DNA from: CAVRUD01 sp963724285
GTDB lineage: Bacteria > Chloroflexota > Chloroflexia > Thermomicrobiales > UBA6265
Length of the DNA: 64,000 bases
Direction of reading: 5' to 3'
Assembly (NCBI GenBank): GCA_963724285.1
Contig: CAVRUD010000004.1
Span: forward strand, 65,157 to 129,156
Shown piece by piece: positions 1 through 8,378 of the stretch. The notes below the pieces were generated by a model that did no database searches, was not told the origin of the DNA, and saw only the letters and a program-made list of their open reading frames with translations. The stretch's first letter is position 1. Each line of letters begins with the position of its first letter. The position numbers were made by a program, and so were the translations under genes.

Positions 1-435
1 CACCGCGTCGCCTATCTCGACCTGACCGGCAGCGGCAACGAAACCTCGGCCCATCTCCAGGAGAACGGCCGGATCACCTTCATGTTCTGCGCCTTCGACG
101 GGCCGCCGCGCATCCTGCGGCTGTACGGGACCGGAACGACCGTGCTCCCCGCCAGTGACGAATGGGACGCCCTGCGGCCCCAGTTCGCCGATCACACCGG
201 CGCTCGCCAGATCATCGTCGCCGAGATCGACCGGGTCCAAACCTCCTGCGGCTTCGGCGTGCCGCGCTACACCTACGAGGGCCAGCGCGATCTCCTCGAC
301 ACCTGGTCGGAGACGAAGGGCGCGGACGGCCTGACGACCTATCGGCTGGAGAAGAACGTCCGCAGCATCGACGACCTGCCGACTCCGATCGGCATTCGGG
401 CCGCAACCACCGCCGAGGTGGAAGTCCCCGTCTGA
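1..435 (+). CDS. Pyridoxamine 5'-phosphate oxidase (PPOX) family protein, C-terminal part
   Basis: The reading frame is open from the first base and ends at 435, giving the last 144 residues; the start lies outside the window. The visible part begins HRVAYLDLTGSGNE and continues through an FMFCAF...PRILRLYG stretch, which is typical of the large uncharacterised PPOX class of FMN-binding split-barrel flavoproteins (about 180-200 residues). Members bind FMN, F420 or haem and act in the cytoplasm; the substrate cannot be told from this fragment. The tail is followed after about 30 bases by a strong hairpin, so this gene probably ends its transcript here. Family call is from recognised sequence style; exact function is unknown. 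Confidence 0.8.
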   Translation, partial: HRVAYLDLTGSGNETSAHLQENGRITFMFCAFDGPPRILRLYGTGTTVLPASDEWDALRPQFADHTGARQIIVAEIDRVQTSCGFGVPRYTYEGQRDLLDTWSETKGADGLTTYRLEKNVRSIDDLPTPIGIRAATTAEVEVPV

Positions 436-467
436 TCGCGCCGCCCTGATCTATGCGATGACCGGAG

Positions 468-500
468 AGAAGCCGGGCGCCGAACCGGCGCCCGGCTTCT
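468..500 (+). terminator. Strong hairpin behind the PPOX gene
   Basis: A perfect 15-bp stem (AGAAGCCGGGCGCCG and its complement) with a 3-base loop lies 32 bases after the PPOX stop codon. There is no long T run after it, only TTCTT inside the right arm and flank, so termination efficiency is uncertain. Confidence 0.6.
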
Positions 501-547
501 TCGTGGCCGCGAGAGCGCTCGTTAGGACGGTGACCGCGTCTTCCTTT

Positions 548-671
548 CGCCCGGGGCTAAAGACCGGCTGCAACATCTGGGCAGTGGCGGAGAGCTCCGA
601 CCACGGCCCCGGCGTGGCAGCCCCCTTCAGGGGGGTTATCGGGGTCAGCCCGGGGTCTTTAGCCCCGGGCG
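548..671. repeat. Hairpin repeat pair (CCCGGGGCT-AAAGACC type)
   Basis: The left end CGCCCGGGGCTAAAGACC and the right end GGTCTTTAGCCCCGGGCG are inverted copies about 120 bases apart. The interior holds a second palindrome around CCCCCTTCAGGGGGG. The same ends and interior recur at 58121-58278, so this is a dispersed non-coding element, not a gene. Confidence 0.75.
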
Positions 672-1191
672 ACGCCAGCGACGGTGCAAACCTTTTCGTC
701 GGGCGCTCCACTGTCCACCCGGCAAGCATTCTGCTTCCCGGTCAAACCGACAAATATTCACGGTTATCACTCCAGACCGGCATATTTTGAGATCATCCTG
801 ATTCCGTTTTGACCCGGCTTGACAGGCCAGAATCAACCTCATAGAGTGACCCCACCTAGGAAAGAACGGTGTAGACCGAGATTGCGTTCACATATACGAA
901 CGCCGACCCTTTTGGCGGCCGGTGGGCGCAGCAATGCCTAGCGCCGGAGCATCACGAATCCGGTCAGCTTCAGCAGATCACATCGGAAGGAGGGATGAGC
1001 ACGACGCGGAGGAGGCCACCGGCGACGCGTTGTCTTTGTTGATCGCGTTCGATGCGGTGCGCCTCCATGTCGGCCCGACCGCCGGAAACCGCTCGCGGGT
1101 CGACATCCGACCCCGGTGCTGGACCCGGCCATGAACAACGCCGTTCGCGACGAGTCAGCGTTGACACCAACCGTCGAGGAGGAACGCGAAG
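672..1191. other. Long leader region before the first sugar ABC genes
   Basis: Apart from the predicted promoter at 819-847 and the ribosome binding site GGAGGA just before 1192, I see no gene here. Short reading frames on both strands have no family resemblance and no good ribosome binding sites. If the promoter is right, the leader RNA would be about 340 bases long, enough for a regulatory structure that I cannot identify. Confidence 0.4.
819..847 (+). promoter_or_regulatory. Predicted sigma70 promoter for the glycan ABC operon
   Basis: TTGACA at 819-824 and TAGAGT at 842-847 are separated by exactly 17 bases. The -35 box is perfect and the -10 box matches 4 of 6. It points towards the substrate-binding protein gene at 1192. 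Confidence 0.45.
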
Positions 1192-2535
1192 ATGGAATCC
1201 GCGATGATGCGTCAAATCAACCGCCGCCGGATGATGCAAGGGGCCGCAGGGCTCCTGGGCGTGGCCGCCGCAAGCAGGGGCAGGGGATTCGGGCGAGCGA
1301 GCGCTCAGGCCCAGGTCAGCGGCGAGATTGAGTTCGCCTACTACAACTGGGGTCCTGAGAGCATCGACTTCTTCAAGGAAATGGCGGCCGCCTTCGAGGC
1401 ATCCCACCCCGACACGAAGATCAACCTCTCTTTGCCGCCGTTCGAACAGTACGATCAGACCCTCAGTGTCTTGCTCGCCACCGGCAACGGCCCCGACATC
1501 ATCACGACGGCCGGGGCCACGCAGGCCCTTTTCGAGGAGGGCCGGCTCCTCGACCTGACCGATCGTGTGGCCCAAGATCCGGTCCTGATGGACCCGGAAG
1601 CGTTCATCCAGAGCGGCTGGGATGTCTATCGGTTCGGCACCGACCGCATCTACGGTATGTACTCCGGCGCCGACACGCTCCTCCTCTACTACAACAAGAC
1701 CATGTTCGACACGGCGGGTATCCCGTACCCGACGGCCGAGTGGACCTGGGACAACTTCGTCGAGGCCGCCAAGGCCCTGACGATCCGCGACGGGGATCGG
1801 GTCACCCAATGGGGCTGTGTCCTCGGCGCCTTCGACGATCCGGAGTGGGGCTGGGCCAATCTGGTCTGGATGGAGGGTGCGGATATCTTCGATTCGCGGC
1901 CCCAGTTCTCGCAGCTCACCCTGAACAACGAGCCGGTCTTGAAGGTGCTGCACCTCCTGCACGACCTCGTCTACACCCATGAGGTCGCGCCGACGCCGTC
2001 GATCTCGGAAGCGGTTGCCGATCAAGGAGGGTTCGAGAGCGGCACCGTCGGGATGATGGTCGACGGCGGCTGGAGCATCCAACCCCGCAAAGCGATCGAA
2101 GCGTTCGAGTGGGACATCCAGACGCTGCCGGTCGGCTCCCAGGGCTTCGTCGGTCAGTTCTGGCCCGGGGCGCCGATGCAGATCAGCGCCAGCTCCGAGA
2201 ACCAGGAACTCGCATGGGAGTACCTCCGCTGGTTCGCCTCGGACGTGGAAGCCCAGACCATCGTCGCCAAGGTCGCGACCCAGGTCCCGGCCCTGCTCGA
2301 GATCGCCAACTCCGAAACCTTCCTCGGCGTTCCGGGCCTGCCGGGCAACGTCGAGGCCTGGACCCGCTCCCTGCTGACCGCGCTCCCCGGCGACTCCTTC
2401 AATCCGAAAAAAGCAGAGTTGCTCGACAAGATCTGGAAGCCCGAATGGGAAAAATTCCAGAACGACAGCGTCACCGCCGAGGAGTTCGCCGCCAAGGTCG
2501 AGACGGACGGCAACGCTTTCCTTCAGGAGAGCTAG
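1192..2535 (+). CDS. Sugar ABC transporter substrate-binding protein (SBP family 1), Tat-exported
   Basis: 447 residues. ATG at 1192 follows GAGGAGGAA at good spacing. The N-terminus NRRRMMQGAAGLLGVAAAS looks like a Tat signal, so the protein is probably exported folded across the membrane. The mature part (IEFAYYNWGPE, then ATGNGPDIITT, then LYYNKTMFDTAGIPYPTAEWTWDNF) is typical of family-1 carbohydrate-binding proteins of CUT1 importers, where it captures an oligosaccharide outside the cell and hands it to the permeases. The two permeases follow at 2755 and 3708, separated by a hairpin repeat that could set a higher level of binding protein. The exact sugar is unknown; the downstream GH127, WbsX and GH36 genes suggest arabinose- or galactose-containing glycans (inference). 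Confidence 0.9.
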   Translation: MESAMMRQINRRRMMQGAAGLLGVAAASRGRGFGRASAQAQVSGEIEFAYYNWGPESIDFFKEMAAAFEASHPDTKINLSLPPFEQYDQTLSVLLATGNGPDIITTAGATQALFEEGRLLDLTDRVAQDPVLMDPEAFIQSGWDVYRFGTDRIYGMYSGADTLLLYYNKTMFDTAGIPYPTAEWTWDNFVEAAKALTIRDGDRVTQWGCVLGAFDDPEWGWANLVWMEGADIFDSRPQFSQLTLNNEPVLKVLHLLHDLVYTHEVAPTPSISEAVADQGGFESGTVGMMVDGGWSIQPRKAIEAFEWDIQTLPVGSQGFVGQFWPGAPMQISASSENQELAWEYLRWFASDVEAQTIVAKVATQVPALLEIANSETFLGVPGLPGNVEAWTRSLLTALPGDSFNPKKAELLDKIWKPEWEKFQNDSVTAEEFAAKVETDGNAFLQES

Positions 2536-2559
2536 CCTCAGTATAAAGTCCGGCGCCCT

Positions 2560-2693
2560 AACCCGGGATTGAAGTCCCAGGCTAAACCTACGAAGTCCCT
2601 CCGGGACTGATCGCGTCTGGGAACTTCGTCCGAGAACACGGTCGACCTCGGAGAGGTTTCGTAGGTTTAGCCCCAGGTTTCAACCTGGGGTCT
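2560..2693. repeat. Inverted hairpin repeat between binding protein and permease
   Basis: Arms near 2572-2594 (GTCCCAGGCTAAACCTACGAA) and 2655-2690 (TTCGTAGGTTTAGCCCCAGG) are largely complementary, with smaller hairpins inside (CCCTCCGGG). It resembles the other CCCGGG-type elements of the window and sits inside what should be one operon, so it may act as an mRNA 3' end stabiliser or partial terminator. Confidence 0.6.
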
Positions 2694-2754
2694 CGCCGGA
2701 TCGTCGGCTCGCCACAACGGCCGCAAACACCAGCGCGTTCACCCGGAAGAGTCC

Positions 2755-3708
2755 ATGAGTATCCTTTCTCCACCCTCCCAGCCGGCCCAGCCTGTGCAGC
2801 CAGCCCGGCAACCACGCATCCGCCAGCGCACCCGTGAGGCGATCGAGGGCTACATCTTCGTCCTCCCGGCGGTGATCGGCTTCGTCCTCTTCACTCTCTA
2901 CCCGATGGTGGCCTCGCTCGGGCTGAGCTTCACCGAATACAACCTGATCTCCTCTCCGGAATGGATCGGCGTCGACAACTACACCCGAATGTTTCAGGAC
3001 GAGTTCTTCTGGCGCTCGGTGCGGATCACCGTAACCTACGCGCTGGTCGGGCTGCCGCTCGGGTTGGTCTTCGGCCTGCTCGTCGCCCTCCTCCTCAACC
3101 AACGGGTGCCTGGCATCGCGATCTGGCGCTCCCTCTACGTGCTGCCCTCGGTGATCTCCGGGGCGGCGGTCGTGGTCCTCTGGCGCTGGCTCTTCAACCC
3201 GGAGTTCGGGTTGGTCAACGTGATGCTGGACTACGTCGGCATCGACGGTCCGAACTGGTTGGGCACAACCCGGTGGGCCCTCCCCTCGCTGATCCTGATC
3301 AGCCTCTGGGGCTTTGGCGGGACGATGCTGGTCTTCCTGGCCGGGCTCCAGGGGGTGCCAAGCGAGCTTTACGAGGCGGTCGAGGTCGACGGTGGCAACG
3401 CCTGGCACAAGTTCCGCAACGTGACACTGCCGATGCTCTCCCCGGTGATCCTCTTCAACCTGGTGATCGGGCTGATCTACTCGTTCCAGTTCTTCACCGA
3501 GCCCTACGCCCTAACGGATGGCGGTCCGGAGAACTCGACCCTGGTCTACCTCCTCTACCTCTACCGCAACGCCTTCAGCTACTTCGAGATGGGCTACGCC
3601 TCGGCGATGGCCTGGATCCTCTTCCTCATCGTGCTGGTGTTGACCCTGCTCATCTTCCGGACGACCCCGATGTGGGTCCACTACGAGAACGAGCGGGGGG
3701 ATCGCTGA
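2755..3708 (+). CDS. Carbohydrate ABC transporter permease (CUT1, first subunit, UgpA/MalF-like)
   Basis: 317 residues, six predicted membrane segments after a short cytoplasmic Pro/Gln-rich head. The typical motif around residues 203-223 (ELYEAVEVDGGNAWHKF...LPML) is the EAA loop that docks the ATPase. It forms the inner-membrane channel with the next gene product. Its stop overlaps the start of that gene (ATGA), indicating translational coupling. No ATP-binding protein gene is in the cluster, so the complex presumably uses a shared MsmX/UgpC-type ATPase encoded elsewhere, as is known for many CUT1 systems. Confidence 0.92.
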   Translation: MSILSPPSQPAQPVQPARQPRIRQRTREAIEGYIFVLPAVIGFVLFTLYPMVASLGLSFTEYNLISSPEWIGVDNYTRMFQDEFFWRSVRITVTYALVGLPLGLVFGLLVALLLNQRVPGIAIWRSLYVLPSVISGAAVVVLWRWLFNPEFGLVNVMLDYVGIDGPNWLGTTRWALPSLILISLWGFGGTMLVFLAGLQGVPSELYEAVEVDGGNAWHKFRNVTLPMLSPVILFNLVIGLIYSFQFFTEPYALTDGGPENSTLVYLLYLYRNAFSYFEMGYASAMAWILFLIVLVLTLLIFRTTPMWVHYENERGDR

Positions 3709-4607
3709 TGGCCCGCGCGATCGAGAGCCAATCTGTCGCCACACCGGCGCCGCGGGTCACGCGCCTGTCGCGGACCTGGCGTCGGCGGCTCTGGGCGACG
3801 CTCGCCCTGGTCGTGATCGTCGCCGGGGCCATTGTCGTCACCCTACCACTGGCCTGGATGGTCTCCACCTCGCTGAAGAAGTCGACCGAGGTCTTCGTCC
3901 TGCCGCCGCAGTGGATTCCACCAAATCCGCAATGGGGCAACTACAAGACGGTCTTCGAATCGGCCCCGTTCGCGCGCTACTTCCTCAACAGCGCGATCGT
4001 GACTGGCTCCAGCGTCTTCGGCACGCTGCTCTCCTGCTCGCTGGCGGCCTACGCTTTCGCCCGGCTGCGCTTTCCCGGCCGGAACCTCATCTTTGTGATG
4101 CTGCTCTCGACTCTGATGCTCCCGGCGACGGTGACGATCGTGCCCCGGTTCATCGTCTTCGAGCAGCTCGACTGGCTCAACTCCTTCAAGCCCCTGATCG
4201 TGCCGTCGTTCTTCGGCAACGCCTTCAACATCTTCCTGCTGCGCGAGTTCTTCCGCACGATCCCGAACGACCTGGAGGACGCCGCCAGGCTGGACGGGGC
4301 GAGCACGCTACGCATCTTCGCCACCATCGTCTTGCCCCTCTCCAAACCGGCCCTGGTGACGGTGGCGCTCTTCAGCTTCATCAACTCCTGGAACGACTTC
4401 TTCAACCCCCTCCTCTACCTCAGTTCCGAGGAGAAATACACGATCGCGATCGGCGTGATCAACTTCACCGGCAGCAACCGCGTCGGCCCGCAGATGCACC
4501 TACTCATGGCCGCCTCCTTCCTGGCCACCGTGCCGGTCCTGATCGTCTTCTTCGTGGCGCAACGGCAGTTCGTGAAGGGGATCGTGTTTTCGGGGTTGAA
4601 GGGGTGA
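3708..4607 (+). CDS. Carbohydrate ABC transporter permease (CUT1, second subunit, UgpE/MalG-like)
   Basis: 299 residues when started at the ATG that overlaps the stop of the preceding permease by one base; longer upstream in-frame extension is antisense-like shadow of that gene. Six predicted membrane segments; the EAA loop is at about residues 190-212 (EDAARLDGASTLRIFATIVLPL). The C-terminus FVKGIVFSGLKG is characteristic of MalG-type subunits. It pairs with the product of 2755-3708. Downstream lies a 146-bp inverted repeat pair before the GH127-like gene, so the hydrolases may be on the same or a separate transcript. Confidence 0.92.
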   Translation: MARAIESQSVATPAPRVTRLSRTWRRRLWATLALVVIVAGAIVVTLPLAWMVSTSLKKSTEVFVLPPQWIPPNPQWGNYKTVFESAPFARYFLNSAIVTGSSVFGTLLSCSLAAYAFARLRFPGRNLIFVMLLSTLMLPATVTIVPRFIVFEQLDWLNSFKPLIVPSFFGNAFNIFLLREFFRTIPNDLEDAARLDGASTLRIFATIVLPLSKPALVTVALFSFINSWNDFFNPLLYLSSEEKYTIAIGVINFTGSNRVGPQMHLLMAASFLATVPVLIVFFVAQRQFVKGIVFSGLKG

Positions 4608-4670
4608 GAGACGGCGTCCGGCGTTCGGCGTTCGGTGTCCGACTGTAGCGATGACGCCCCGTCCTTACCC

Positions 4671-4816
4671 GTCATCCCGAGCCTGTCGAGGGATCTCGAA
4701 GGGCGGGTGGTAACGGGGAAGCCCCGGCCTCCGAGAAAACGATGTCGGGCTCTCGGAGACGGCAGCAACACCGAAGCGTCGCTCCCCTCTAGATCCCTCG
4801 ACAAGCTCGGGATGAC
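4671..4816. repeat. REPIN-like inverted pair, GTCATCCCGAGC type
   Basis: The left arm at 4671-4696 (GTCATCCCGAGCCTGTCGAG...) and the right arm at 4791-4816 are 26-base inverted copies with one mismatch, about 95 bases apart. This ending sequence is a widely seen bacterial palindromic repeat type. Nothing codes within it. Confidence 0.8.
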
Positions 4817-4876
4817 AGGCTAAGCCGGAGCACCATCGATGGTCTCCGACCGCCGAAAACAAAAGGAGCATTTCAG

Positions 4877-6634
4877 TTGACCGCCGTCCACCCCTTCGAC
4901 TTGCAGGCCCGGGCCGCGTTGACCGCCCGGAGCATGACCGCCCTGCTCGATCCGCGGCAGCAGGGGCTGATGTACTTCCTGGGCGAGTGGCGACACCGGC
5001 CGCCGAGCGCCTTTCATGGACTGTGGGACTACGGCGATGGCAGCGGCCGGCAGATCGATGCCCTGACGCTGGTGCGGGCCATGGTTCCACCGGATTCGGA
5101 GGCTGCGGCGCCGGACGAGGGCGAGCGCCTGCTCGAAGCCTGGATGCTGCGCCAGCTCCAAGCCGACGGCATCTCCTGGCTGCCGCCGGAGCCGTGGGCC
5201 GAGCCGTGGGGCAGGGAACTGCTCCTGGGCGATCCCAAGAGCGAAGGGCCGTTCGCCGAGATCAGTTGGGCCCAGCGGGGCACGCTGCTCGGGTTGACCA
5301 GCCGCTACCTGGCGAGCGGCGACGAGCGCTACGCGGCGCACGGCAAACGGATGGTCGATGGCCTGCTGGCGGTGGCCGAACGGGAGGATCCGGGGCTCTA
5401 TTACCCGGAGGGCTACTACCAACCCGGCGGCTGGCGCTTCCACAAGCCGGGATTGCACCCCGCCATCGAGGAATACAACGCAGCCGTCGCCGTGCCGGCC
5501 CTGCGCTTCTTCGCCGCGACCGGCTACGAGCCGGCCCTGGAGCTTGGGCGGGATCTCACGAAGTTCGCCCTCTACCACACGCCCTGCTACCTGCCGGATG
5601 GCCGCCTGCGCCAGACGGTCGGCGACGTCGAGGGGCACTTCCACACCCACTCCAACTTCGCCCTGGCCGTCCTGACCCTGGGGATCGTCACCGGCCAGCG
5701 GGAATACCTGAGCTGGGCCCGCCAGACCTACGAGGTCCTCAAGGACTGGGGCACCGACTTCGGCTGGTTCCCCGAGGGATTTGGGCAGCGGCACGGTGAG
5801 GTCTGCTGCATCACCGACATGATCGAGTTGGCGCTGCTGCTCGGTCGCCACGTCAGCCCGGCCTACTATGCCGACGCCGAGCGTTTTGGGCGGAACCACC
5901 TGCTCGAAGGGCAATTCCTCTCCCTCGACCAGTTGCGAACCGGTGTCGAGCGCCTGCCCGAGGGCAAGGCCGCGGCGGAGCGGAACCGGCCGCTCGACGC
6001 CGCCGTGACGAACGAGGGTGTCACCAAGACGCAGGTCGGCGCCTTCGCTTCCCGCTCCACCCTGAACGACGCCTTCCACCTCGACGCCACCGCCCTGATG
6101 CAATGCTGCAACGCGGCGGGCGCCCGCGGCCTCTACGACCTGTGGAAGTACGCGGTGGACGAGAGGAACGCCGTGGATGGCCGGGCGAGCCTCGCGGTCA
6201 ACCTGCGCTTCAGCGTCGAGACTCCGGCGATCCGGATCGTCAGCCACGAGCCGGCCGATGGCCAACTGGATCTCACCGTCACCTCGCCGAGCCGGGTCGC
6301 CGTGCGGCTGCCGGAGGGCGTGTCGCAGGCGCTGGCCGTCGTCGAGGGTGGCACCGCACCGCGCGTGGTCACCCTCGACGCACGCGACGGCTACGTCTCG
6401 CTCGATCTCAATCCAGGGCAGAACGCGGCGCTGCACTACACCCAGCCCGAGCGCATCGCCACCTACCAGATCGGCAGTCCGGACAAGTTTGAGCGAGGAA
6501 CAGGCTTCTGGCGGGGGGAGACGCTGATGCGGGTCGATCCGCCCGGTCGCTTCCTCCCGCTATACGAGCGCTCGGTTGACGTGCCGGCTGTTCAGCCAAA
6601 GGCGACCGCTGGGAAGCCAATCCATGCGCTCTAA
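4877..6634 (+). CDS. GH127-like (DUF1680) glycoside hydrolase, cytoplasmic
   Basis: 585 residues from a TTG at 4877, which is supported by AAAAGGAG eight bases before it. No signal peptide, so it should act inside the cell on imported sugar. The alpha/alpha-barrel style (GLWDYGDGSGR, HTHSNFALAVLTLG) and two spaced motifs match the GH127 beta-L-arabinofuranosidase plan: a GEVCC motif with E308 and C310, and a paired cysteine C410-C411 in MQCCNAAGARGLYD. In the known Bifidobacterium enzyme HypBA1, equivalent Glu and Cys residues hold zinc and a Cys is the nucleophile. The overall sequence is diverged, so a GH127-related family with another specificity is possible. It is paralogous to 9684-11331. 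Confidence 0.75.
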   Translation: MTAVHPFDLQARAALTARSMTALLDPRQQGLMYFLGEWRHRPPSAFHGLWDYGDGSGRQIDALTLVRAMVPPDSEAAAPDEGERLLEAWMLRQLQADGISWLPPEPWAEPWGRELLLGDPKSEGPFAEISWAQRGTLLGLTSRYLASGDERYAAHGKRMVDGLLAVAEREDPGLYYPEGYYQPGGWRFHKPGLHPAIEEYNAAVAVPALRFFAATGYEPALELGRDLTKFALYHTPCYLPDGRLRQTVGDVEGHFHTHSNFALAVLTLGIVTGQREYLSWARQTYEVLKDWGTDFGWFPEGFGQRHGEVCCITDMIELALLLGRHVSPAYYADAERFGRNHLLEGQFLSLDQLRTGVERLPEGKAAAERNRPLDAAVTNEGVTKTQVGAFASRSTLNDAFHLDATALMQCCNAAGARGLYDLWKYAVDERNAVDGRASLAVNLRFSVETPAIRIVSHEPADGQLDLTVTSPSRVAVRLPEGVSQALAVVEGGTAPRVVTLDARDGYVSLDLNPGQNAALHYTQPERIATYQIGSPDKFERGTGFWRGETLMRVDPPGRFLPLYERSVDVPAVQPKATAGKPIHAL

Positions 6635-6683
6635 GTGTTGTGGGATCTGCGGAGCCCCGTGCTTCCCGCGCCTCGCACCGCAT

Positions 6684-6731
6684 AGCCTCGGAGAGGCTGT
6701 CCGGTTCAGCCCGGGCCGTGAGCCCCGGGCG
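6684..6731. repeat. Single hairpin repeat, AGCCTCGGAGAGGCT/CCCGGGGCT family
   Basis: Two palindromes in a row: AGCCTCGGAGAGGCT and AGCCCGGGCCGTGAGCCCCGGGC. The same two-part unit recurs at 13675, 21898, 27813, 41349, 44661 and 54327. Confidence 0.75.
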
Positions 6732-6854
6732 CACCAGCGGCTACAGTAACGACCCCGGCCGGCACCTGCCGGGCAGACCGGTGGCTCAGGGCCGGAAAGG
6801 GCGCATGCCATGCGCCCCTACACGCGGATCGCGCACGGATATGGCACCCCCATC

Positions 6855-6973
6855 GTAGGGGCGGACCTCCGTGTCCGCCCGGTCGCAAACCGGGTCGTTG
6901 CGGTTCTGGGGCGGCGTTTCCATCGGGATCCTGGACGGTCGGTGGCCGGGCGGACACGGAGGTCCGCCCCTAC
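6855..6973. repeat. REPIN with GTAG ends (GTAGGGGCGGACCTCC)
   Basis: A perfect 28-base inverted repeat: GTAGGGGCGGACCTCCGTGT... at the left and its exact complement ending ...CCGCCCCTAC at 6973, with about 63 bases between. Each arm is itself a hairpin. GTAG at the foot of the hairpin is the mark known for REP sequences recognised by RAYT transposases. Confidence 0.85.
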
Positions 6974-7043
6974 AAGACGCTGCGCCATCGCCAAGCACGG
7001 AACCGCGTGTTCCCCAGCCGGTTTGAACCGGCTTCCGTCACTC

Positions 7044-7067
7044 AGCCCGGGACTTCGAGTCCCGGGC
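7044..7067. repeat. Short palindrome AGCCCGGGACTTCGAGTCCCGGGC
   Basis: A simple hairpin about 50 bases before the WbsX gene start. A near copy (with TTTGAG in the loop) is at 22151-22176. The loop TTCGAGTC recalls a tRNA T-arm but no tRNA surrounds it. Confidence 0.6.
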
Positions 7068-7118
7068 GGCTGGAGACGCGGTCAGTATTCAAGCATCACT
7101 GGCTCAGGAGACAACTTC

Positions 7119-8378
7119 GTGACCGCCGCCTCGCAGACCCAGCTGCGCCTGCCGGACGACCTGGAGCGACTGGTCGACCCGGCGCTGCTGCGCAAGCCGG
7201 CCGGGCTGACCGTCGCTTGCTACACGTTTCCCCACTACCACCGATCGGCCTACAACGACCGGCTGTTCAGCCCTGGCTGGACCGAGTACGTCCTGATGCG
7301 CGGCTGCGTGCCCTGGTTCCCGGGGCACAACCAGCCGCGCACGCCGATGCTCGGGGAGCTAGACGAGCGGCAGCCGGCCACCTGGGACGTCTACTTCGAC
7401 CTGGCGAAACAGCACGGCGTCGACGCCTTCATCTTCGATTGGTATTGGTACGGCAACCGTCCCGCCCTGCACGAGGCCCTCGAAGAGGGCTTTCTGGGCT
7501 CCCGCAACCGCGACGGCGTCCAGTTCGCCGTGATGTGGACCAACCACCCCTGGGCCAACTGGTTCCCGACCGCCGGTGTCGCCCAACCGCCTGATTGGCC
7601 GTGGCCGGGGGTGCGAGAGGCCGGTGGGACAGCGACGTGGGAGATCGTCGATCCGGGCCCGACGAGCCTGGAAGACACCTGGCGCGGTCTCGCCTACATC
7701 GTCGCCCGCTATTTCCACGACCCCGGCTACTGGCGGATCGACGGTCAGCCGGTCCTCGTCGTCTGGGACGTCGGGCTCCTCATTCGCACCTTCGGCGTCG
7801 ACGGCACGCACCGGCTCTTCGCCGAACTGCGCGACTTTGCCCGCAAGCTCGGTCACCCCGGCATCCACGTCCACGCCTCGATGGGCGATCTCTCGGTCGC
7901 TGGGCAGTTCCCGGAGGCCGGCGTCGACAGCTACGGGCTGTACAACCCGATCGTCGTCGCCGGTGGCCGCCGGCCGCCGACGGAAAATCTGCCGGAGTAC
8001 GGGGTCGTCGCCGCCGACGTCGTGACCACGCTCTGGCCCGAGATCGATGCCCGCTCGTCTGCCCCCTGCTTCCCAAACGTCGGCCCGGGCTGGGACGACT
8101 CGCCGCGCCACATGGCCTTCCGGCGTCCGGACAATGCGCTCAGATCGGAGTGGCCGGGGAACGTCATCGTCGTCGACGAGACGCCGGCCGCCTTCGAGGC
8201 GCTGGTCCGCGCCGCCTTCGCCTACCTCAACGCCCGGCCGGAGGTGCCGCCGGTCCTGACGATCGGCTGCTGGAACGAGTGGACCGAGGGCCACTACCTG
8301 CTGCCGGACACCCGCCACGGGTTCGGGATGCTGCGGGCGCTGCGCCGCGCCCTCGAGCTGGAGGAGACGACTCCGTGA
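7119..8378 (+). CDS. WbsX / GH99-like domain protein, copy 1
   Basis: 419 residues from GTG at 7119, eight bases after CAGGAG. An upstream in-frame extension runs through the repeats and is not credible. The protein shows VACYTFPHYHRS near residue 28, FIFDWYWYGNRPALHEAL, and WNEWTEGHYLLPD near residues 385-397. These are hallmarks of the WbsX family (PF14307), which is related to GH99 endo-alpha-mannosidases and often has the WNEW...E motif at the barrel end. No signal peptide. The stop overlaps the GTG of a second copy. WbsX proteins are usually described from surface polysaccharide loci; here the setting between transporters and hydrolases suggests a glycan-cutting role (inference). Confidence 0.85.
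   Translation: MTAASQTQLRLPDDLERLVDPALLRKPAGLTVACYTFPHYHRSAYNDRLFSPGWTEYVLMRGCVPWFPGHNQPRTPMLGELDERQPATWDVYFDLAKQHGVDAFIFDWYWYGNRPALHEALEEGFLGSRNRDGVQFAVMWTNHPWANWFPTAGVAQPPDWPWPGVREAGGTATWEIVDPGPTSLEDTWRGLAYIVARYFHDPGYWRIDGQPVLVVWDVGLLIRTFGVDGTHRLFAELRDFARKLGHPGIHVHASMGDLSVAGQFPEAGVDSYGLYNPIVVAGGRRPPTENLPEYGVVAADVVTTLWPEIDARSSAPCFPNVGPGWDDSPRHMAFRRPDNALRSEWPGNVIVVDETPAAFEALVRAAFAYLNARPEVPPVLTIGCWNEWTEGHYLLPDTRHGFGMLRALRRALELEETTP

Noticed and set aside
922..1134. Small gene in the leader before the first binding protein
   Set aside because: No ribosome binding site, no protein-like composition and overlapping frames on both strands of similar length.
4820..6436. Long minus-strand open frame (538 residues) across the GH127-like gene
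   Set aside because: It mirrors the coding strand of a well-supported gene, has no family motif and no ribosome binding site; high GC content produces such shadows.
6684..6973. CRISPR array from repeated palindromic units
   Set aside because: Units are dispersed, inverted and of several kinds; there are no regularly spaced direct repeats and no cas genes.
7044..7067. Possible tRNA T-arm (TTCGAGTC)
   Set aside because: Only a symmetrical hairpin of a dispersed repeat; no acceptor stem, anticodon or CCA context around it. No tRNA or rRNA gene was recognised in the window.
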